Positions 7,791 to 18,112 of a stretch of 64,000 nt of DNA are shown one piece after another. The DNA is from Streptomyces sp. 840.1. GTDB taxonomy: Bacteria > Actinomycetota > Actinomycetes > Streptomycetales > Streptomycetaceae. The stretch lies in assembly GCF_003751445.1 (NCBI RefSeq), contig NZ_RJUU01000001.1:1245001-1309000 (forward strand). Reading direction: 5' to 3'. Below the pieces are notes generated by a model, which worked only from the letters and a program-made list of their open reading frames with translations, searched no databases and had not been told where the DNA came from. The position numbers were made by a program, and so were the translations under genes. Position 1 is the first letter of the stretch; the number at the start of each line of letters is the position of its first letter.

Positions 7791-9497
7791 TCAGATGGGC
7801 TGGATGTCCGGCGCTCCGAGCCGCGCCGCGTCCGCCGTCAGGTCGTCGGGCTGGCGCTGCGACTCCCGCTCCGCCTCCACCCGCTTCTCGTAGTGCGTGA
7901 CCTCCCGCTCGATCTGGTCCTTGTCCCAGCCGAGCACCGGGGCCATCAGCTCCGCGCAGAGCCGCGCGGAACGCGTGCCCCGGTCGAAGGTCTCGATGGA
8001 GATCCTGGTCCGCCGGGTCAGTACGTCGTCGAGGTGACGGGCCCCTTCGTGCGAGGCCGCGTAGACGATCTCGGCCTTCAGGTAGTCGTCGGCGGACGGC
8101 AGCGGCTCACCCATCACCGGGTCGGCGACGATCAGCTCCAGGATCTCCTCGGTCATCGCGCCGTACCGGTTGAGCAGATGCTCCACCCGGGCGACGTGCA
8201 GCCCGGTCCGGGCGGCGATCCTGGCGCGCGCGTTCCACAGGGCGCGGTAGCCCTCGGCGCCCAGCAGCGGGATGTCCTCGGTGACACAGTCGGCCACCCG
8301 CTGGTCGAGGCCGTGCACCGCCTCGTCGACGGCGTCCTTGGCCATCACGCGGTACGTCGTGTACTTCCCGCCCGCGACGACGACGAGGCCCGGGGCCGGG
8401 TGCGCCACCGTGTGCTCGCGGGAGAGCTTGCTGGTCGCGTCCGACTCGCCGGCCAGCAGGGGGCGCAGCCCGGCGTAGACGCCCTCGACGTCGTCCCTGC
8501 TCAGCGGGGTGGACAGGACCGAATTGACGTGTTCGAGCAGATAGTCGATATCGGCGCTGGACGCGGCCGGGTGGGCCTTGTCCAGGTCCCAGTCGGTGTC
8601 CGTCGTGCCGATGATCCAGTGACGGCCCCACGGGATGACGAAGAGCACGGACTTCTCGGTGCGCAGGATCAGGCCGGTGGAGGAGTGGATGCGGTCCTTC
8701 GGGACGACGAGGTGGATGCCCTTGGACGCCCGGACGTGGAACTGGCCGCGCTCGCCGATCAGCGCCTGGGTGTCATCCGTCCAGACGCCGGTGGCGTTGA
8801 CCACCTGTTTGGCCCTGACCTCGTACTCACCGCCCGCCTCGACGTCCTCCACCCGGACGCCGACGACCCGCTCGCCCTCCCGGAGGAAGCCGACCACCCG
8901 GGCCCGGTTCGCCACGTGTGCGCCGTACCCGGCGGCGGTCCGCACCAGCGTGGCCACATAGCGGGCGTCGTCCATCTGGGCGTCGTAGTACTGCAGGGCC
9001 CCCACCAGGGCGTCCTTCTTCAGCGCCGGCGCGACCCGCAGGGCGTGGCGGCGGGAGAGGTGCCGGTGCACGGGCAGCCCGCGGCCGTGGCCGGACGACA
9101 CCGACATCGCGTCGTACAGCGCGACGCCCGAGCCCGCGTACAGCCGCTCCCAGCCCTTGTGCTGCAAGGGGTACAGGAACGGCACCGGCTTCACCAGGTG
9201 CGGGGCGAGGCGCTCCAGCAGCAGCCCGCGCTCCTTCAGCGCCTCCCGGACGAGCGTGAAGTCGAGCATCTCCAGATAGCGCAGCCCGCCGTGGATCAGC
9301 TTGCTCGACCTGCTCGACGTGCCGGACGCCCAGTCGCGCGCCTCGACCAGGCCGGTCGAGAGCCCTCTCGTGACCGCGTCGAGTGCCGTCCCGGCGCCGA
9401 CCACGCCCGCCCCCACGACCAGCACGTCCAGTTCGCGCTCGGCCATCGCTGCGAGCGCCTCGACGCGCTCCGCGGGTCCCAGTGTCGCTGTCCTCAC
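7791..9497 (-). CDS. glpD: Glycerol-3-phosphate dehydrogenase (FAD-dependent)
   Basis: Oxidises sn-glycerol 3-phosphate to dihydroxyacetone phosphate at the membrane, feeding electrons to the quinone pool during glycerol and phospholipid use. The 568-aa product has an FAD-binding Rossmann motif GAGVVGAG near the N-terminus, followed by SSRSSKLIHGGLRYLE, VNATGVWTDD, GTTDTDWD and GGKYTTYR, all typical of GlpD, and the C-terminal GlpD domain. The GTG start at 9497 has GGGAGG six bases upstream; the frame stays open to 9647 but the extra residues look non-coding. It is transcribed alone, divergently from the dehydrogenase gene at 9747. Length is normal for the family. Confidence 0.96.
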   Translation of the reverse strand: MRTATLGPAERVEALAAMAERELDVLVVGAGVVGAGTALDAVTRGLSTGLVEARDWASGTSSRSSKLIHGGLRYLEMLDFTLVREALKERGLLLERLAPHLVKPVPFLYPLQHKGWERLYAGSGVALYDAMSVSSGHGRGLPVHRHLSRRHALRVAPALKKDALVGALQYYDAQMDDARYVATLVRTAAGYGAHVANRARVVGFLREGERVVGVRVEDVEAGGEYEVRAKQVVNATGVWTDDTQALIGERGQFHVRASKGIHLVVPKDRIHSSTGLILRTEKSVLFVIPWGRHWIIGTTDTDWDLDKAHPAASSADIDYLLEHVNSVLSTPLSRDDVEGVYAGLRPLLAGESDATSKLSREHTVAHPAPGLVVVAGGKYTTYRVMAKDAVDEAVHGLDQRVADCVTEDIPLLGAEGYRALWNARARIAARTGLHVARVEHLLNRYGAMTEEILELIVADPVMGEPLPSADDYLKAEIVYAASHEGARHLDDVLTRRTRISIETFDRGTRSARLCAELMAPVLGWDKDQIEREVTHYEKRVEAERESQRQPDDLTADAARLGAPDIQPI

Positions 9498-9746
9498 TGC
9501 TGCCTCCCGGTAGATCGGGGTGGTCCGGGCACGGGGGTGCGGTCCGACCGGGGGGTCGGGCGCCCGTGCCCACCCCTCGATTCTGTCCGCGCTCCGCGAC
9601 TTCAGCCACCGCCTGTGGACAACACCCGGACAACCACGGCCCCACAATGCGACATATAGGTCATATTTACGCCTAGTCTGACATTGCGCTGTCCCCAGCG
9701 GTTGCGCTTTCTGTCTTCATGGTCTTAGGGAAGGACGGCCACCCAC

Positions 9747-11009
9747 GTGCCTGCAGACCTCGCCGTCATCGGACTCGGTCACCTCGGCCTGCCCCTCGCC
9801 CAAGCCGCCGTCGCAGCCGGTATCCAGACCGTCGGCTACGACACCGACCCCCGGGCCTTCGCGGAGCTCTCCGCAGGCCGCACCCCCGTCGAGGGATCAC
9901 TCCCCGCGTCCGACATCCGGCGCATGCTCTCCGGGGGTTTCCGCCCCACCACCAACGAGGCCGAGCTGGGCCGGGTCCGTACCGCCGTGATCTGCGCGCC
10001 CACCCCGCTCGGCCCCGACCGCACCCTGGACCTGAGCGCCGTCGGCGAGGCGGCCCGCGCCCTCGCCGCCCGGCTGCGCCCGCACACCACGGTGCTGCTG
10101 GAATCGTCCGTGCCCCCCGGCACCACCGAGAACTTCCTGCTCCCCATCCTGGAGAACGGCTCGGGGCTGCGCGGCGGACGCGACTTCCACCTCGCCCACT
10201 CGCCCACCCGGCTCGACCCGGGCAACCGCAGCCACGTCTACGCCAACACACCCAAGGTCATCGGCGGCCTCACCCCCGCCTGCACCGAATCGGCCGCCGC
10301 TTTCTACGGCCGGCTCACCGACAAGGTCGTACGCGCCCGAGGCCCGCGCGAGGCCGAGATGACGAAGGTCCTGGAGACCAACTTCCGGCACGTCAACATC
10401 GCCCTGGTCAACGAGATGGCGGTGCTCTGCCACGACCTCGGCGTCGACCTGTGGGACGTCATCCGGTGCGCCGAGACCAAGCCCTTCGGCTTCCAGCCCT
10501 TCCGTCCCGGGCCCGGCGTCGGCGGCCACGGCGCCCCGGTCGACCCCGGCTACCTCCCGTACAGCAGCCGCACCCCCGGCCACCCGCTGCGCATGGTCTC
10601 GCTCGCCCAAGAGATCAACGACCGGATGCCCCAGTACGTGATCCAGCGCTGCGCCACCCTCCTCAACGAGCACGGCAAGTCCGTGCGCGGCGCCCGGGTG
10701 CTGCTGCTCGGCGTCACGTACAAGCCCGACCTCGCCGACCAGGAGGCCTCCCCCGCCCGCGAGATCGCCAACCGGCTCATCGACATGGGCGCCCAGATCG
10801 GCTACCACGACCCGCACGTACTGGACTGGCGGGTACGCGAACTCCCCGTCCCCCGGGCCGATTCGCTGTACGAGGCGGCCTCCAGCGCCGACCTCACGGT
10901 GCTGCTCCAGCACCACCGCACGTACGACCTCCAGGGGCTCGCCGTGAAGGCCCAACTGCTGCTCGACACACGCGGCGCGACACCCGCCGGGGCCGCACAC
11001 CGGCTCTGA
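9747..11009 (+). CDS. Nucleotide-sugar dehydrogenase-like protein, catalytic Cys missing
   Basis: A 420-aa member of the UDP-glucose/GDP-mannose/UDP-ManNAc dehydrogenase family. The N-terminal NAD domain has GLGHLGLPLA. The central region has LETNFRHVNIALVNEMA with the conserved Glu, Lys and Asn pattern. The C-terminal domain has GVTYKPDLAD. In active family members the oxidising cysteine sits in a GxGGHCIPVDP motif; here that segment reads GVGGHGAPVDP, with Gly262 at the Cys position. Either the protein no longer performs the second oxidation or it does other chemistry. A GTG start at 9747 follows AGGGAAGG. There are no polysaccharide genes nearby. Confidence 0.85.
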   Translation: MPADLAVIGLGHLGLPLAQAAVAAGIQTVGYDTDPRAFAELSAGRTPVEGSLPASDIRRMLSGGFRPTTNEAELGRVRTAVICAPTPLGPDRTLDLSAVGEAARALAARLRPHTTVLLESSVPPGTTENFLLPILENGSGLRGGRDFHLAHSPTRLDPGNRSHVYANTPKVIGGLTPACTESAAAFYGRLTDKVVRARGPREAEMTKVLETNFRHVNIALVNEMAVLCHDLGVDLWDVIRCAETKPFGFQPFRPGPGVGGHGAPVDPGYLPYSSRTPGHPLRMVSLAQEINDRMPQYVIQRCATLLNEHGKSVRGARVLLLGVTYKPDLADQEASPAREIANRLIDMGAQIGYHDPHVLDWRVRELPVPRADSLYEAASSADLTVLLQHHRTYDLQGLAVKAQLLLDTRGATPAGAAHRL

Positions 11010-11113
11010 GCACAATCCAGCCATGGAATCTTCTGGGCCGATGTCCGACGCGGCTGCTAGCCTGCGGCGTCACTTATCGCACAGCCGTGCGCATCGTCCA
11101 GGGGGGAACCCGA

Positions 11114-11683
11114 ATGAGCCAGCCCGTACCACCGCCGAACCAGCCGTACGGCGCCCAGCCGCAGCAGGGCAACCCGTACGCGGGTCAGCAGCCCGCCGCC
11201 CCGACCGGCAACCCGTTCGGCGGCCAGCAGCCGGCCGGCGCCCCCTTCGGCGGTGGCGCACCGTTCGCTCCGGTGGCACCGGCGCGCAACAACGTGGGCC
11301 TCGGACTGCTGGCCGCCGTGGCGGCGGCGCTCGTGGGGGCGTTCCTCTACGGCCTCATCGCCGGCTCGATCGAGCGCGAGGTCGGCTACATCGCCGTCGG
11401 CGTCGGCTTCCTCGTCGGCTTCGCCGCGAGCAAGGTCGGCGGCCGGAACCCGGTGCTGACCGTCGTCAGCGCCCTGCTCTCGATCGGCGCGGTCTACCTC
11501 GGCCAGATCGTGGGCATGTCGATCATCCTGTCCGACATGGCGGACCAGTCGGCGTCGAGCATCTTCTTCGACCACTTCGGCGACCTCACGGACGCGTGGA
11601 AGCAGTCGGCCGACTTCAAGACGTACCTCTTCCTCGCGATCGGCGCGATCGGCGCCATCGGCGGTGCGCGCAAGGCCTCGTAG
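11114..11683 (+). CDS. Small membrane protein with Pro/Gln/Gly-rich N-terminus
   Basis: A 189-aa protein of unknown function. Residues 1-55 are a flexible Pro-, Gln-, Gly- and Asn-rich cytoplasmic tail with repeated NPYAGQQ / NPFGGQQ units. It is followed by probably four hydrophobic segments (GLGLLAAVAAALVGAFLYGL, GYIAVGVGFLVGFAA, VLTVVSALLSIGAVYLGQIV, and a C-terminal one around YLFLAIGAIGAIGG). The ATG at 11114 follows a G-rich ribosome site. It is monocistronic and ends in a strong hairpin. The layout resembles many actinobacterial membrane proteins with disordered tails; no enzymatic motif is seen. Confidence 0.8.
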   Translation: MSQPVPPPNQPYGAQPQQGNPYAGQQPAAPTGNPFGGQQPAGAPFGGGAPFAPVAPARNNVGLGLLAAVAAALVGAFLYGLIAGSIEREVGYIAVGVGFLVGFAASKVGGRNPVLTVVSALLSIGAVYLGQIVGMSIILSDMADQSASSIFFDHFGDLTDAWKQSADFKTYLFLAIGAIGAIGGARKAS

Positions 11684-11697
11684 CCGGAACCCACCCC

Positions 11698-11758
11698 GGT
11701 AACGCAACGTCGGCCCTCACGACCTGGTCAAGGTCTTGAGGGCCGACGTTGCGTTACC
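11698..11758. terminator. Very long perfect hairpin (22-bp stem)
   Basis: Arms at 11698-11719 and 11737-11758 are exact reverse complements with a 17-nt loop, which itself can pair GACC with GGTC. It lies 15 bp after the stop at 11683 and probably terminates that transcript. No T-run follows, as is common in Streptomyces. Confidence 0.8.
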
Positions 11759-11829
11759 GACGTTGCGCAGACATGAGCACCCGTCAGGAGGTAATCCGAG
11801 GAACCGCATCGCCCTGGACCGCACAGCAC

Positions 11830-11860
11830 TTCGCCCCGCCGAACAACTCGGCGGGGCGAA
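11830..11860. terminator. Hairpin terminator downstream of guaB3
   Basis: A 13-bp perfect stem (11830-11842 and 11848-11860) with loop ACAAC, flanked by AA/TT. It lies about 60 bp beyond the guaB3 stop at 11922 and can act for minus-strand transcripts. Confidence 0.75.
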
Positions 11861-11921
11861 AGGCAGGACCGAAGCAACGATCAGCGGCCTCGGTCCAGGG
11901 CCTCGGTCATGCGGGACACGC

Positions 11922-13046
11922 TCAGCGGCGGTGCTGCGAGTCCGCCACCGTGACCTCGACGCGCTGGAACTCCTTCAGGTCGCTGTAGCCCGTCGTCGCC
12001 ATCGCCCGGCGCAGCGCGCCGAAGATGTTCATCGAGCCGTCGGGGGTGTGCGAAGGACCGGTGAGGACCTCCTCCGTCGTCCCGACCGAGCCGAGGTCGA
12101 CCAGCTTGCCGCGCGGCACGTCCTCGTGGACGGCCTCCATGCCCCAGTGCCGGCCGCGACCGGGCGCGTCCGTCGCACGGGCCAGCGGGGAGCCCATCAT
12201 CACGGCGTCCGCACCGCAGGCGATGGCCTTCGGCAGGTCGCCGGACCAGCCGACGCCGCCGTCCGCGATCACGTGCACGTACCGGCCGCCGGACTCGTCC
12301 ATGTAGTCACGGCGGGCACCGGCCACGTCCGCGACGGCGGTCGCCATCGGGACCTGGATGCCGAAGACGTTGCGCGTGGTGTGCGCGGCGCCGCCGCCGA
12401 AGCCGACCAGGACACCGGCCGCGCCGGTGCGCATCAGGTGCAGGGCGGCGGTGTACGTGGCGCAGCCGCCGACGATCACCGGGACGTCCAGCTCGTAGAT
12501 GAACTGCTTCAGGTTCAGCGGCTCGGCCGCGCCCGAGACGTGCTCGGCGGAGACCGTCGTACCGCGGATGACGAAGATGTCCACGCCCGCGTCGACGACG
12601 GCCTTGGAGAACTGGGCGGTGCGCTGCGGGGAGAGCGCGGCGGCGGTGACGACACCGGAGTCGCGCACCTCCTTGATGCGCTGCCCGATCAGCTCCTCCT
12701 GGATGGGGGCGGCGTAGATCTCCTGGAGCCGGCGGGTCGCGGACTCGACCGGCATCCCGGCGATCTCGTCGAGCAGCGGCTGCGGGTCGGCGTGCCGGGT
12801 CCACAGGCCTTCCAGGTTCAGCACGCCCAGGCCGCCGAGCTCACCGATCCGGATGGCGTGCTGCGGGGAGACCACGGAGTCCATGGGAGCGGCCAGGAAC
12901 GGCAGCTCGAAGCGGTAGGCGTCGATCTGCCAGGCGATCGAGACCTCCTTCGGGTCGCGGGTCCGGCGGCTCGGGACGACGGCGATGTCGTCGAATGCGT
13001 ATGCCCGGCGGCCGCGCTTGCCGCGCCCGATCTCGATCTCAGTCAC
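11922..13046 (-). CDS. guaB3: IMP dehydrogenase-related protein GuaB3
   Basis: A 374-aa TIM-barrel protein of the IMPDH/GMP reductase superfamily with no CBS domains. The N-terminus matches the actinobacterial GuaB3 branch (EIEIGRGKRGRRAYAFDDIA). The loop that carries the catalytic cysteine in true IMPDH (GPGSICTTR in the neighbouring guaB) reads GFGGGAAHTTR at about 216-225, so the nucleophile is missing. The phosphate-binding and flap-side segments (VHVIADGGV, CGADAVMMGS) are kept. It lies 104 bp downstream of guaB with a terminator between, so it is probably a separate unit. The activity of this branch is not settled; a regulatory role in purine metabolism is possible. Confidence 0.9.
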   Translation of the reverse strand: MTEIEIGRGKRGRRAYAFDDIAVVPSRRTRDPKEVSIAWQIDAYRFELPFLAAPMDSVVSPQHAIRIGELGGLGVLNLEGLWTRHADPQPLLDEIAGMPVESATRRLQEIYAAPIQEELIGQRIKEVRDSGVVTAAALSPQRTAQFSKAVVDAGVDIFVIRGTTVSAEHVSGAAEPLNLKQFIYELDVPVIVGGCATYTAALHLMRTGAAGVLVGFGGGAAHTTRNVFGIQVPMATAVADVAGARRDYMDESGGRYVHVIADGGVGWSGDLPKAIACGADAVMMGSPLARATDAPGRGRHWGMEAVHEDVPRGKLVDLGSVGTTEEVLTGPSHTPDGSMNIFGALRRAMATTGYSDLKEFQRVEVTVADSQHRR

Positions 13047-13097
13047 GATGTGTGGCCTTTCCCTCTACGTCTGCGTGTCCAGTATCCCCGACACACG

Positions 13098-13137
13098 GAT
13101 GAGGGGCGGTCCCGGGAACCCCGGACCGCCCCTCATC
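13098..13137. terminator. Terminator of guaB
   Basis: A 15-bp perfect stem (13098-13112 with 13123-13137) and 10-nt loop, 12 bp beyond the guaB stop at 13150. Confidence 0.8.
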
Positions 13138-13149
13138 TGCGCTGTTGTA

Positions 13150-14694
<1,545 letters not shown>

Positions 14695-14760
14695 CTAACG
14701 GCCTCCGTGCGTGTCTCATTCCACGAGCAAGATCACCCGGAGGTTCTGTACCTTCCTACG

Positions 14761-14778
14761 GGAGCCGCGACGGGCTCC
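14761..14778. terminator. Small hairpin after shbA
   Basis: GGAGCC (14761-14766) pairs with GGCTCC (14773-14778), 4 bp beyond the shbA stop at 14782. It is short, so termination would be partial. Confidence 0.4.
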
Positions 14779-14781
14779 GGC

Positions 14782-15447
14782 TCACTGCTCGGCGAGGGCC
14801 CGCAGCCGGCTCAGCGCACGGTGCTGGGCGACCCGGACCGCGCCCGGCGACATACCCAGCAGCTGCCCGGTCTCCTCGGCGGTCAGCCCGACCGCGACGC
14901 GCAGGACGAGCAGCTCACGCTGGTTCTCCGGGAGGTTGGCGAGGAGCCTCTTGGCCCAGGCCGCGTCGCTGCTGAGCAGCGCCCGCTCCTCGGGCCCGAG
15001 TGAATCGTCCGGCCGCTCGGGCATCTCGTCGGAGGGCACCGCGGTCGATCCGGGGTGCCGCATCGCGGCCCGCTGGAGATCGGCCACCTTGTGGCCGGCG
15101 ATGGCGAAGACGAAGGCTTCGAAGGGTCTGCCGGTGTCCTTGTACCGAGGCAGCGCCATCAGTACGGCGACGCAGACCTCCTGCGCCAGGTCCTCCACGA
15201 AGTGGCGGGCATCACCGGGCAGCCGGTTCAGCCGGGACCTGCAGTAGCGCAGCGCGAGGGGGTGGACGTGGGCCAGCAGGTCGTGGGTGGCCTGTGCGTC
15301 GCCGTCGACGGCGCGGTGCACCAGAGCACCGATCACCGTCGTTCCGTCGTCGCGCATCGGACCATGGTGCCCCGGTGCCGCATCATCCGCGGCACCGCGT
15401 CCGTAGTTGTGCACCGAAGCGTTATGAGCGGGTGCGCCGGAAGTCAT
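14782..15447 (-). CDS. shbA: ECF-type sigma factor ShbA
   Basis: A 221-aa sigma-70 family factor with region 2 ([11 protein letters not shown] ... [20 protein letters not shown]) and region 4 ([41 protein letters not shown]). Its place directly upstream of guaB and next to bldM and whiD matches Streptomyces shbA, whose product is known to drive transcription of the principal sigma gene hrdB. The ATG at 15447 is preferred because GGGGAGGG precedes it; the frame continues to a GTG at 15498 without a ribosome site. No anti-sigma gene is adjacent, which fits ShbA. Assignment rests on synteny plus sequence type. Confidence 0.88.
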   Translation of the reverse strand: MTSGAPAHNASVHNYGRGAADDAAPGHHGPMRDDGTTVIGALVHRAVDGDAQATHDLLAHVHPLALRYCRSRLNRLPGDARHFVEDLAQEVCVAVLMALPRYKDTGRPFEAFVFAIAGHKVADLQRAAMRHPGSTAVPSDEMPERPDDSLGPEERALLSSDAAWAKRLLANLPENQRELLVLRVAVGLTAEETGQLLGMSPGAVRVAQHRALSRLRALAEQ

Positions 15448-15642
15448 GTCCTGCGCCCTCCCCTTCCGCTCGACCGAATCGTTCCCGAGGAACTCCACAT
15501 CTCAAGGATGCGGCATCGGCCGGGAAGCGTCACATACCGCGGGGGCGGCGGACTCCGCGGGCGGGAAACCGCCGGGCCCCGGGTCGCCCCGTCCGCCGGT
15601 GTGCGGACGGGGAGTGGATCGACTGCCGGCCGTGCCCGGTCC

Positions 15643-16254
15643 TCAGCGGACCAGGCCCCAGCGGAAGCCGAGCGCGACGGCGTGCGCCCGGTCCGAGGCT
15701 CCGAGCTTCTTGAACAGACGCCTGGCGTGCGTCTTCACCGTGTCCTCGGAGAGGAACAGCTCACGGCCGATCTCCGCGTTGGAGCGGCCGTGGCTCATCC
15801 CTTCGAGCACCTGGATCTCACGCGCCGTGAGCGTGGGCGCCGCGCCCATCTCGGCCGACCGCAGCCGGCGCGGGGCCAGCCGCCACGTCGGATCGGCCAG
15901 CGCCTGGGTGACGGTCGCCCGCAGCTCGGCCCGGGAGGCGTCCTTGTGCAGATACCCGCGGGCCCCGGCGGCGACCGCGAGCGCCACCCCGTCCAGGTCC
16001 TCGGCGACGGTCAGCATGATGATCCTCGCCCCGGGGTCGGCGGAGAGCAGCCGGCGGACCGTCTCCACACCTCCCAGACCGGGCATGCGTACGTCCATCA
16101 GAATCAGATCCGAACGGTCGGCACCCCAGCGGCGGAGGACTTCCTCGCCGTTGGCCGCCGTCGTCACACGCTCGACGCCGGGCACGGTCGCGACCGCGCG
16201 ACGGAGCGCCTCTCGGGCAAGCGGGGAGTCGTCGCAGACGAGGACGGATGTCAT
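15643..16254 (-). CDS. bldM: Developmental response regulator BldM
   Basis: A 203-aa NarL/FixJ-family orphan response regulator. The receiver domain begins MTSVLVCDDSPLAREA, with acidic residues D8 and D9, the phosphorylation-site aspartate D54 in LMDVRMPG and K103 in LHKDAS. The C-terminal LuxR-type HTH has LTAREIQVLEGMSHGRSNAE and VKTHARRLFKKLGASDR. BldM is known to activate aerial-hyphae and sporulation genes as a homodimer or with WhiI, and does not depend on conventional phosphorylation. No histidine kinase is adjacent. The ATG at 16254 has GGAGGG eight bases upstream. The gene faces away from whiD across a 413-bp control region. Confidence 0.96.
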   Translation of the reverse strand: MTSVLVCDDSPLAREALRRAVATVPGVERVTTAANGEEVLRRWGADRSDLILMDVRMPGLGGVETVRRLLSADPGARIIMLTVAEDLDGVALAVAAGARGYLHKDASRAELRATVTQALADPTWRLAPRRLRSAEMGAAPTLTAREIQVLEGMSHGRSNAEIGRELFLSEDTVKTHARRLFKKLGASDRAHAVALGFRWGLVR

Positions 16255-16667
16255 GACCGCCCTCCGAAGCTGATGCGCGTCACCTTGAGCCTCCAGGCTG
16301 TTACAAGTCGTCACCTGTGCGGTTGACGCTCTCGGACATCTGCCCGATCGCTTTCTGTGTCAACCGCCTCCGCACTCTCAACGATGGTCACTCGAAAGAG
16401 TTACGGGTCGGAGGACAGGGTTCGGCACTCTACGTGAGGGCGCGGACACGGAGACGAGCCGCCACGGGTTGTGCAGCCGTCAACCGAACCTTCACAGGAA
16501 CTTATGCACCATTTAGCGGGTTTTCTTCCCTTTTCACGGTGTCTGTGACTAGATTCGCAATCAGTCATATTTACATCTACTAACACCGTAGATGTACGGT
16601 CATGAACACGGTCAAAGACGGACAACAACGACGTTTCCGACTCAGCATGGTTTCGAGGGGACAAGCA
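16255..16667. promoter_or_regulatory. bldM-whiD divergent control region
   Basis: This 413-bp gap has no credible gene and must hold both promoters. It is relatively AT-rich near whiD (16540-16600). At 16388-16403 there is TCACTCGAAAGAGTTA, with a perfect core ACTC-GAAA-GAGT. It resembles the palindromic TCAC...GTGA class of BldM sites, with several mismatches. I treat it only as a candidate operator. The exact promoters cannot be fixed from sequence alone. Confidence 0.6.
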
Positions 16668-17003
16668 ATGGCAGATTTCTCCCGCCTTCCCGGACCCAAC
16701 GCCGACCTGTGGGACTGGCAGCTGCTGGCGGCCTGCCGCGGGGTCGACAGCTCGCTGTTCTTCCACCCCGAGGGGGAACGAGGTGCCGCCCGGAGCGCCC
16801 GCGAGACCTCCGCGAAAGAGGTCTGCATGCGGTGCCCGGTACGCGCCGAGTGCGCGGCCCACGCACTGGCGGTACGAGAGCCCTACGGAGTGTGGGGCGG
16901 ACTGACCGAGGACGAACGCGAGGAGCTCATGGGGCGGGCCCGCAACCGGCTGATCGCGGCGACGGCGCCCTCAGGACCCGCCTCGCCGCCCGGACACGGC
17001 TGA
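16668..17003 (+). CDS. whiD: WhiB-like iron-sulfur protein WhiD
   Basis: A 111-aa Wbl protein, needed in Streptomyces for late sporulation (spore septation and wall maturation). The four cluster-ligand cysteines are C23, C53, C56 and C62, with the CxxC pair in CMRCPVRAEC. They are followed by the conserved tryptophan turn GVWGGLTEDERE and a basic C-terminal segment (RARNR) for DNA or sigma contact. The start at 16668 gives MADFSRLPGPNADLW and has GAGGGG upstream; the frame extends to 16602 but these extra residues lie outside the family. Wbl proteins bind a 4Fe-4S cluster and act with the principal sigma factor. Confidence 0.96.
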   Translation: MADFSRLPGPNADLWDWQLLAACRGVDSSLFFHPEGERGAARSARETSAKEVCMRCPVRAECAAHALAVREPYGVWGGLTEDEREELMGRARNRLIAATAPSGPASPPGHG

Positions 17004-17118
17004 CCCCTGTCACGGCCCCAGCGCGGCAGAAACGTTTCTTCGGCGTACCCGAACGCCGCCCCACGCCGCACGCGCCGCACCCTGCGGCCCGTGCCCCGCG
17101 GCCCGTGCCCGCGACCCC

Positions 17119-18009
17119 TCAGCGGGCGGCCGCCAGCGACAGCTGGTCCAGCGTGGCCGCCACCGCCGGGACCTGCGCCAGGTCGGGCAGGGTCAGCGCG
17201 ACGATCTCGCGCTCGATGGCCGGCTCCACGGTGACGGTCAGGGCGCCCCTCGGGCGTACCGACTCGATCGCCAGCGCCGGCAGCACGGCCACCCCGAGGC
17301 CGGCGCCGACCAGGCCGATCACGGCGGGGTAGTCATCGGTGGCGAAGTCGATCCGGGGGGTGAAGCCGGACTCCTCGCAGACCTCCACCAGTTGCCTGCG
17401 ACAGCGCGGGCAGCCCGCGATCCACGGTTCATCGGCGAGTTCGGCGATGCCCACCGCCGGCCGGCCCGCCAGGTGGTGGCCGGCGGGCAGCAGGCCGACC
17501 AGGCGGTCGGTGAGCAGCGGACGCACCACCAGGTCGTCCCACTCGGCGCCCTGCGTGCCGTACCGGAAGGCGAGGGCGATGTCGCAGTCGCCGTCACGCA
17601 GCATCTCCACCGAGCGGGGCGGCTCGGCCTCGACCAGGGAGACCCGGGTGCCGGGGTGGGCGGCCCGCAGCGCCGCGAGGGCGCCGGGGACCAGGGTGGA
17701 GCTGCCGCTCGGGAAGGACACCAGCCGGACCCGGCCGGCCCGCAGACCGGCGATCGCGGCGACCTCCTCCTCGGCGGCGGTGAGCCCGGCGAGGATGCCC
17801 GAGGCGTGCCGTACGAGCGCCTGACCGGCCTGCGTCAGCCGCATCTCGCGTCCGGTCCGGATGAGCAGCGTGGTCCCGGCGGAGGACTCCAGTGCCTTCA
17901 TCTGCTGACTCACCGCAGGCTGCGTACAGCCCAGCTCGCGGGCGGCGGCGGAGAAGGAGCCGGTGGTGGACACGGCTCGCAGGACGCGGAGATGACGGGC
18001 TTCGATCAC
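17119..18009 (-). CDS. LysR-family transcriptional regulator
   Basis: A 296-aa LTTR. The N-terminal winged HTH (residues 1-60) reads IEARHLRVLRAVSTTGSFSA then AARELGCTQPAVSQQMKALE. The effector domain is a periplasmic-binding-protein fold with LRAGRVRLVSFPSGSSTLVP. A CxxC pair in the segment IAGCPRCRRQL (about 200-210) could sense redox state or bind metal; this is inference. The GTG at 18009 is chosen because a TATAGT element ends six bases upstream, which implies a leaderless transcript; the frame runs far upstream to 18501 but that part is not LTTR-like. It is divergent from the MOSC gene, a possible target. Confidence 0.9.
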   Translation of the reverse strand: MIEARHLRVLRAVSTTGSFSAAARELGCTQPAVSQQMKALESSAGTTLLIRTGREMRLTQAGQALVRHASGILAGLTAAEEEVAAIAGLRAGRVRLVSFPSGSSTLVPGALAALRAAHPGTRVSLVEAEPPRSVEMLRDGDCDIALAFRYGTQGAEWDDLVVRPLLTDRLVGLLPAGHHLAGRPAVGIAELADEPWIAGCPRCRRQLVEVCEESGFTPRIDFATDDYPAVIGLVGAGLGVAVLPALAIESVRPRGALTVTVEPAIEREIVALTLPDLAQVPAVAATLDQLSLAAAR

Positions 18010-18015
18010 CCTTTG

Positions 18016-18021
18016 ACTATA
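18016..18021 (-). promoter_or_regulatory. -10 element of a leaderless LysR transcript
   Basis: TATAGT on the minus strand, six bases before the GTG at 18009. A weak TTCGCA -35 lies 18 bp further upstream. This spacing is typical of leaderless actinobacterial mRNAs. Confidence 0.45.
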
Positions 18022-18112
18022 AGCGGCTCTTGGGTCAGGTGCGAATTGTTCGCGTGTGACTTTGGGCCGGAATGCGTTCGGCAGCCGCTCGGGGCGTCGG
18101 TAGCGTGCGGGG

